DNA of 6,167 bases from contig MNZT01000017.1 of assembly GCA_001873755.1 (NCBI GenBank), positions 1 through 6,167 on the forward strand, read 5' to 3'. Shown here piece after piece: positions 5,968 to 6,167 of the stretch. The notes under the pieces are model-generated. The model saw nothing but the letters and a program-made list of their open reading frames with translations. It was not told the DNA's origin and made no database searches. Source of the DNA: Candidatus Wirthbacteria bacterium CG2_30_54_11. GTDB taxonomy: Bacteria; Patescibacteriota; CG2-30-54-11. Within the stretch, counting starts at the first letter, position 1; every line of letters starts with the position of its first letter. Made by a program: the position numbers and the translations under genes.

Positions 5968-5994
5968 GTACTGTAGTACATAACCAACTACATA
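5968..5994 (-). promoter_or_regulatory. Candidate antitoxin operator
   Basis: Between the -10 box and the ribosome-binding site, GTACT-AC-AGTAC (5968-5979) is a perfect 5 bp inverted repeat. A second inverted pair, TGTAGT (5972-5977) and ACTACA (5987-5992), overlaps it. On the plus strand TACATA occurs twice (5977-5982 and 5989-5994), 12 bases apart. Phd/YefM antitoxins bind short palindromes that overlap their own promoter; assignment to this protein is inference from position. Confidence 0.55.
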
Positions 5995-6020
5995 CTATGA
6001 CCGATCCGCCCTGCTGTCAA
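5992..6020 (-). promoter_or_regulatory. Sigma70-type promoter of the toxin-antitoxin cassette
   Basis: The minus strand carries TTGACA (6020-6015), a perfect -35 box, then 17 bases, then TAGTAT (5997-5992), a 4/6 match to TATAAT. Transcription would begin near 5985, giving a leader of about 28 bases with GGAG at the expected place. It is the best promoter match found by eye in the window. Confidence 0.7.
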
Positions 6021-6167
6021 TCTGCCCCCTGACCACAAAGCGATCCCGTACACGACATGTCCCAATAACGAACCAGTCGTTCAGTCTTTTCCAGTCAAGA
6101 GATGAGCCTCAAAAGTAGTGGGGAGTCAAAGTTTAATAATATGTAAATCAGGGACAAGGATTTTCTG
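6021..6167. other. Non-coding stretch upstream of the toxin-antitoxin promoter
   Basis: No gene is supported here. GACATGTC (6054-6061) is an 8 bp palindrome, and TGTCCC (6058-6063) has its complement GGGACA at 6151-6156 near the window edge. The stretch from about 6128 to 6147 is visibly AT-rich compared with the genes. The upstream neighbour is outside the window. Confidence 0.5.

Noticed and set aside
5998..6114. Short minus-strand open frame of about 37 codons upstream of the antitoxin
   Set aside because: It has no start codon with a ribosome-binding site, overlaps the promoter, and its product resembles nothing I know.
6058..6156. Possible insertion-element ends (TGTCCC and GGGACA)
   Set aside because: Six-base inverted matches about 90 bp apart are expected by chance, and there is no transposase or target duplication.

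Overview
The window is a compact bacterial (probably chromosomal) segment in which every supported gene lies on the minus strand, so transcription runs from high to low coordinates. In that order it holds: a two-gene toxin-antitoxin cassette (Phd/YefM-like antitoxin, 5957-5646; PIN-domain toxin, 5639-5214); a 1005-residue UvrD/PcrA-type helicase fused to a C-terminal PD-(D/E)XK nuclease with an iron-sulfur-type cysteine set (5067-2050); a 189-residue membrane-anchored HExxH protein (2036-1467); a YggS/PLPBP-family pyridoxal-phosphate protein (1467-787); and a HAD-like hydrolase (790-86).

The last four genes look like one operon. The gaps are 13 bp, a 1-base TAATG stop/start overlap and a 4-base ATGA overlap, and each downstream gene has a purine-rich ribosome-binding site. 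The antitoxin-toxin pair has its own near-consensus sigma70-type promoter (TTGACA, 17 bp, TAGTAT) with small inverted repeats between the -10 box and the ribosome-binding site, the usual place for an autoregulatory operator. A 146 bp spacer with a hairpin and a palindromic repeat separates the cassette from the helicase gene.

The most unusual aspect is the repeats. Four different short palindromic sequences, each resembling dispersed repeats seen in many environmental bacterial genomes, occur in these 6 kb: a GCAGGAAT-type palindrome at the left edge, a CATCCTGAG...GAAGGATC type, a CCCCCTTAATCCCCCTTGGCAGGGGGA type, and a CCCTCTCCT...AGGGTGAGG type. Two of them lie inside the helicase reading frame and are translated in frame, in regions that look like variable loops between conserved motifs. 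If genome-wide copies are confirmed, this would be protein sequence donated by mobile palindromes, comparable to Rickettsia palindromic elements.

Taxonomy is uncertain. The helicase-nuclease fusion, the HAD protein and the HExxH protein resemble, from memory, proteins of Patescibacteria/CPR and other candidate phyla. The moderately high GC and the repeat types would also fit environmental Desulfobacterota, Nitrospirota or Chloroflexota. UGA is used as a stop (YggS gene), which argues against the Gracilibacteria/Absconditabacteria code. No RNA genes, CRISPR array, transposase or complete insertion sequence were recognised. The only stretches without a gene are 1-85, 5068-5213 and 5958-6167, all shorter than 300 bases.
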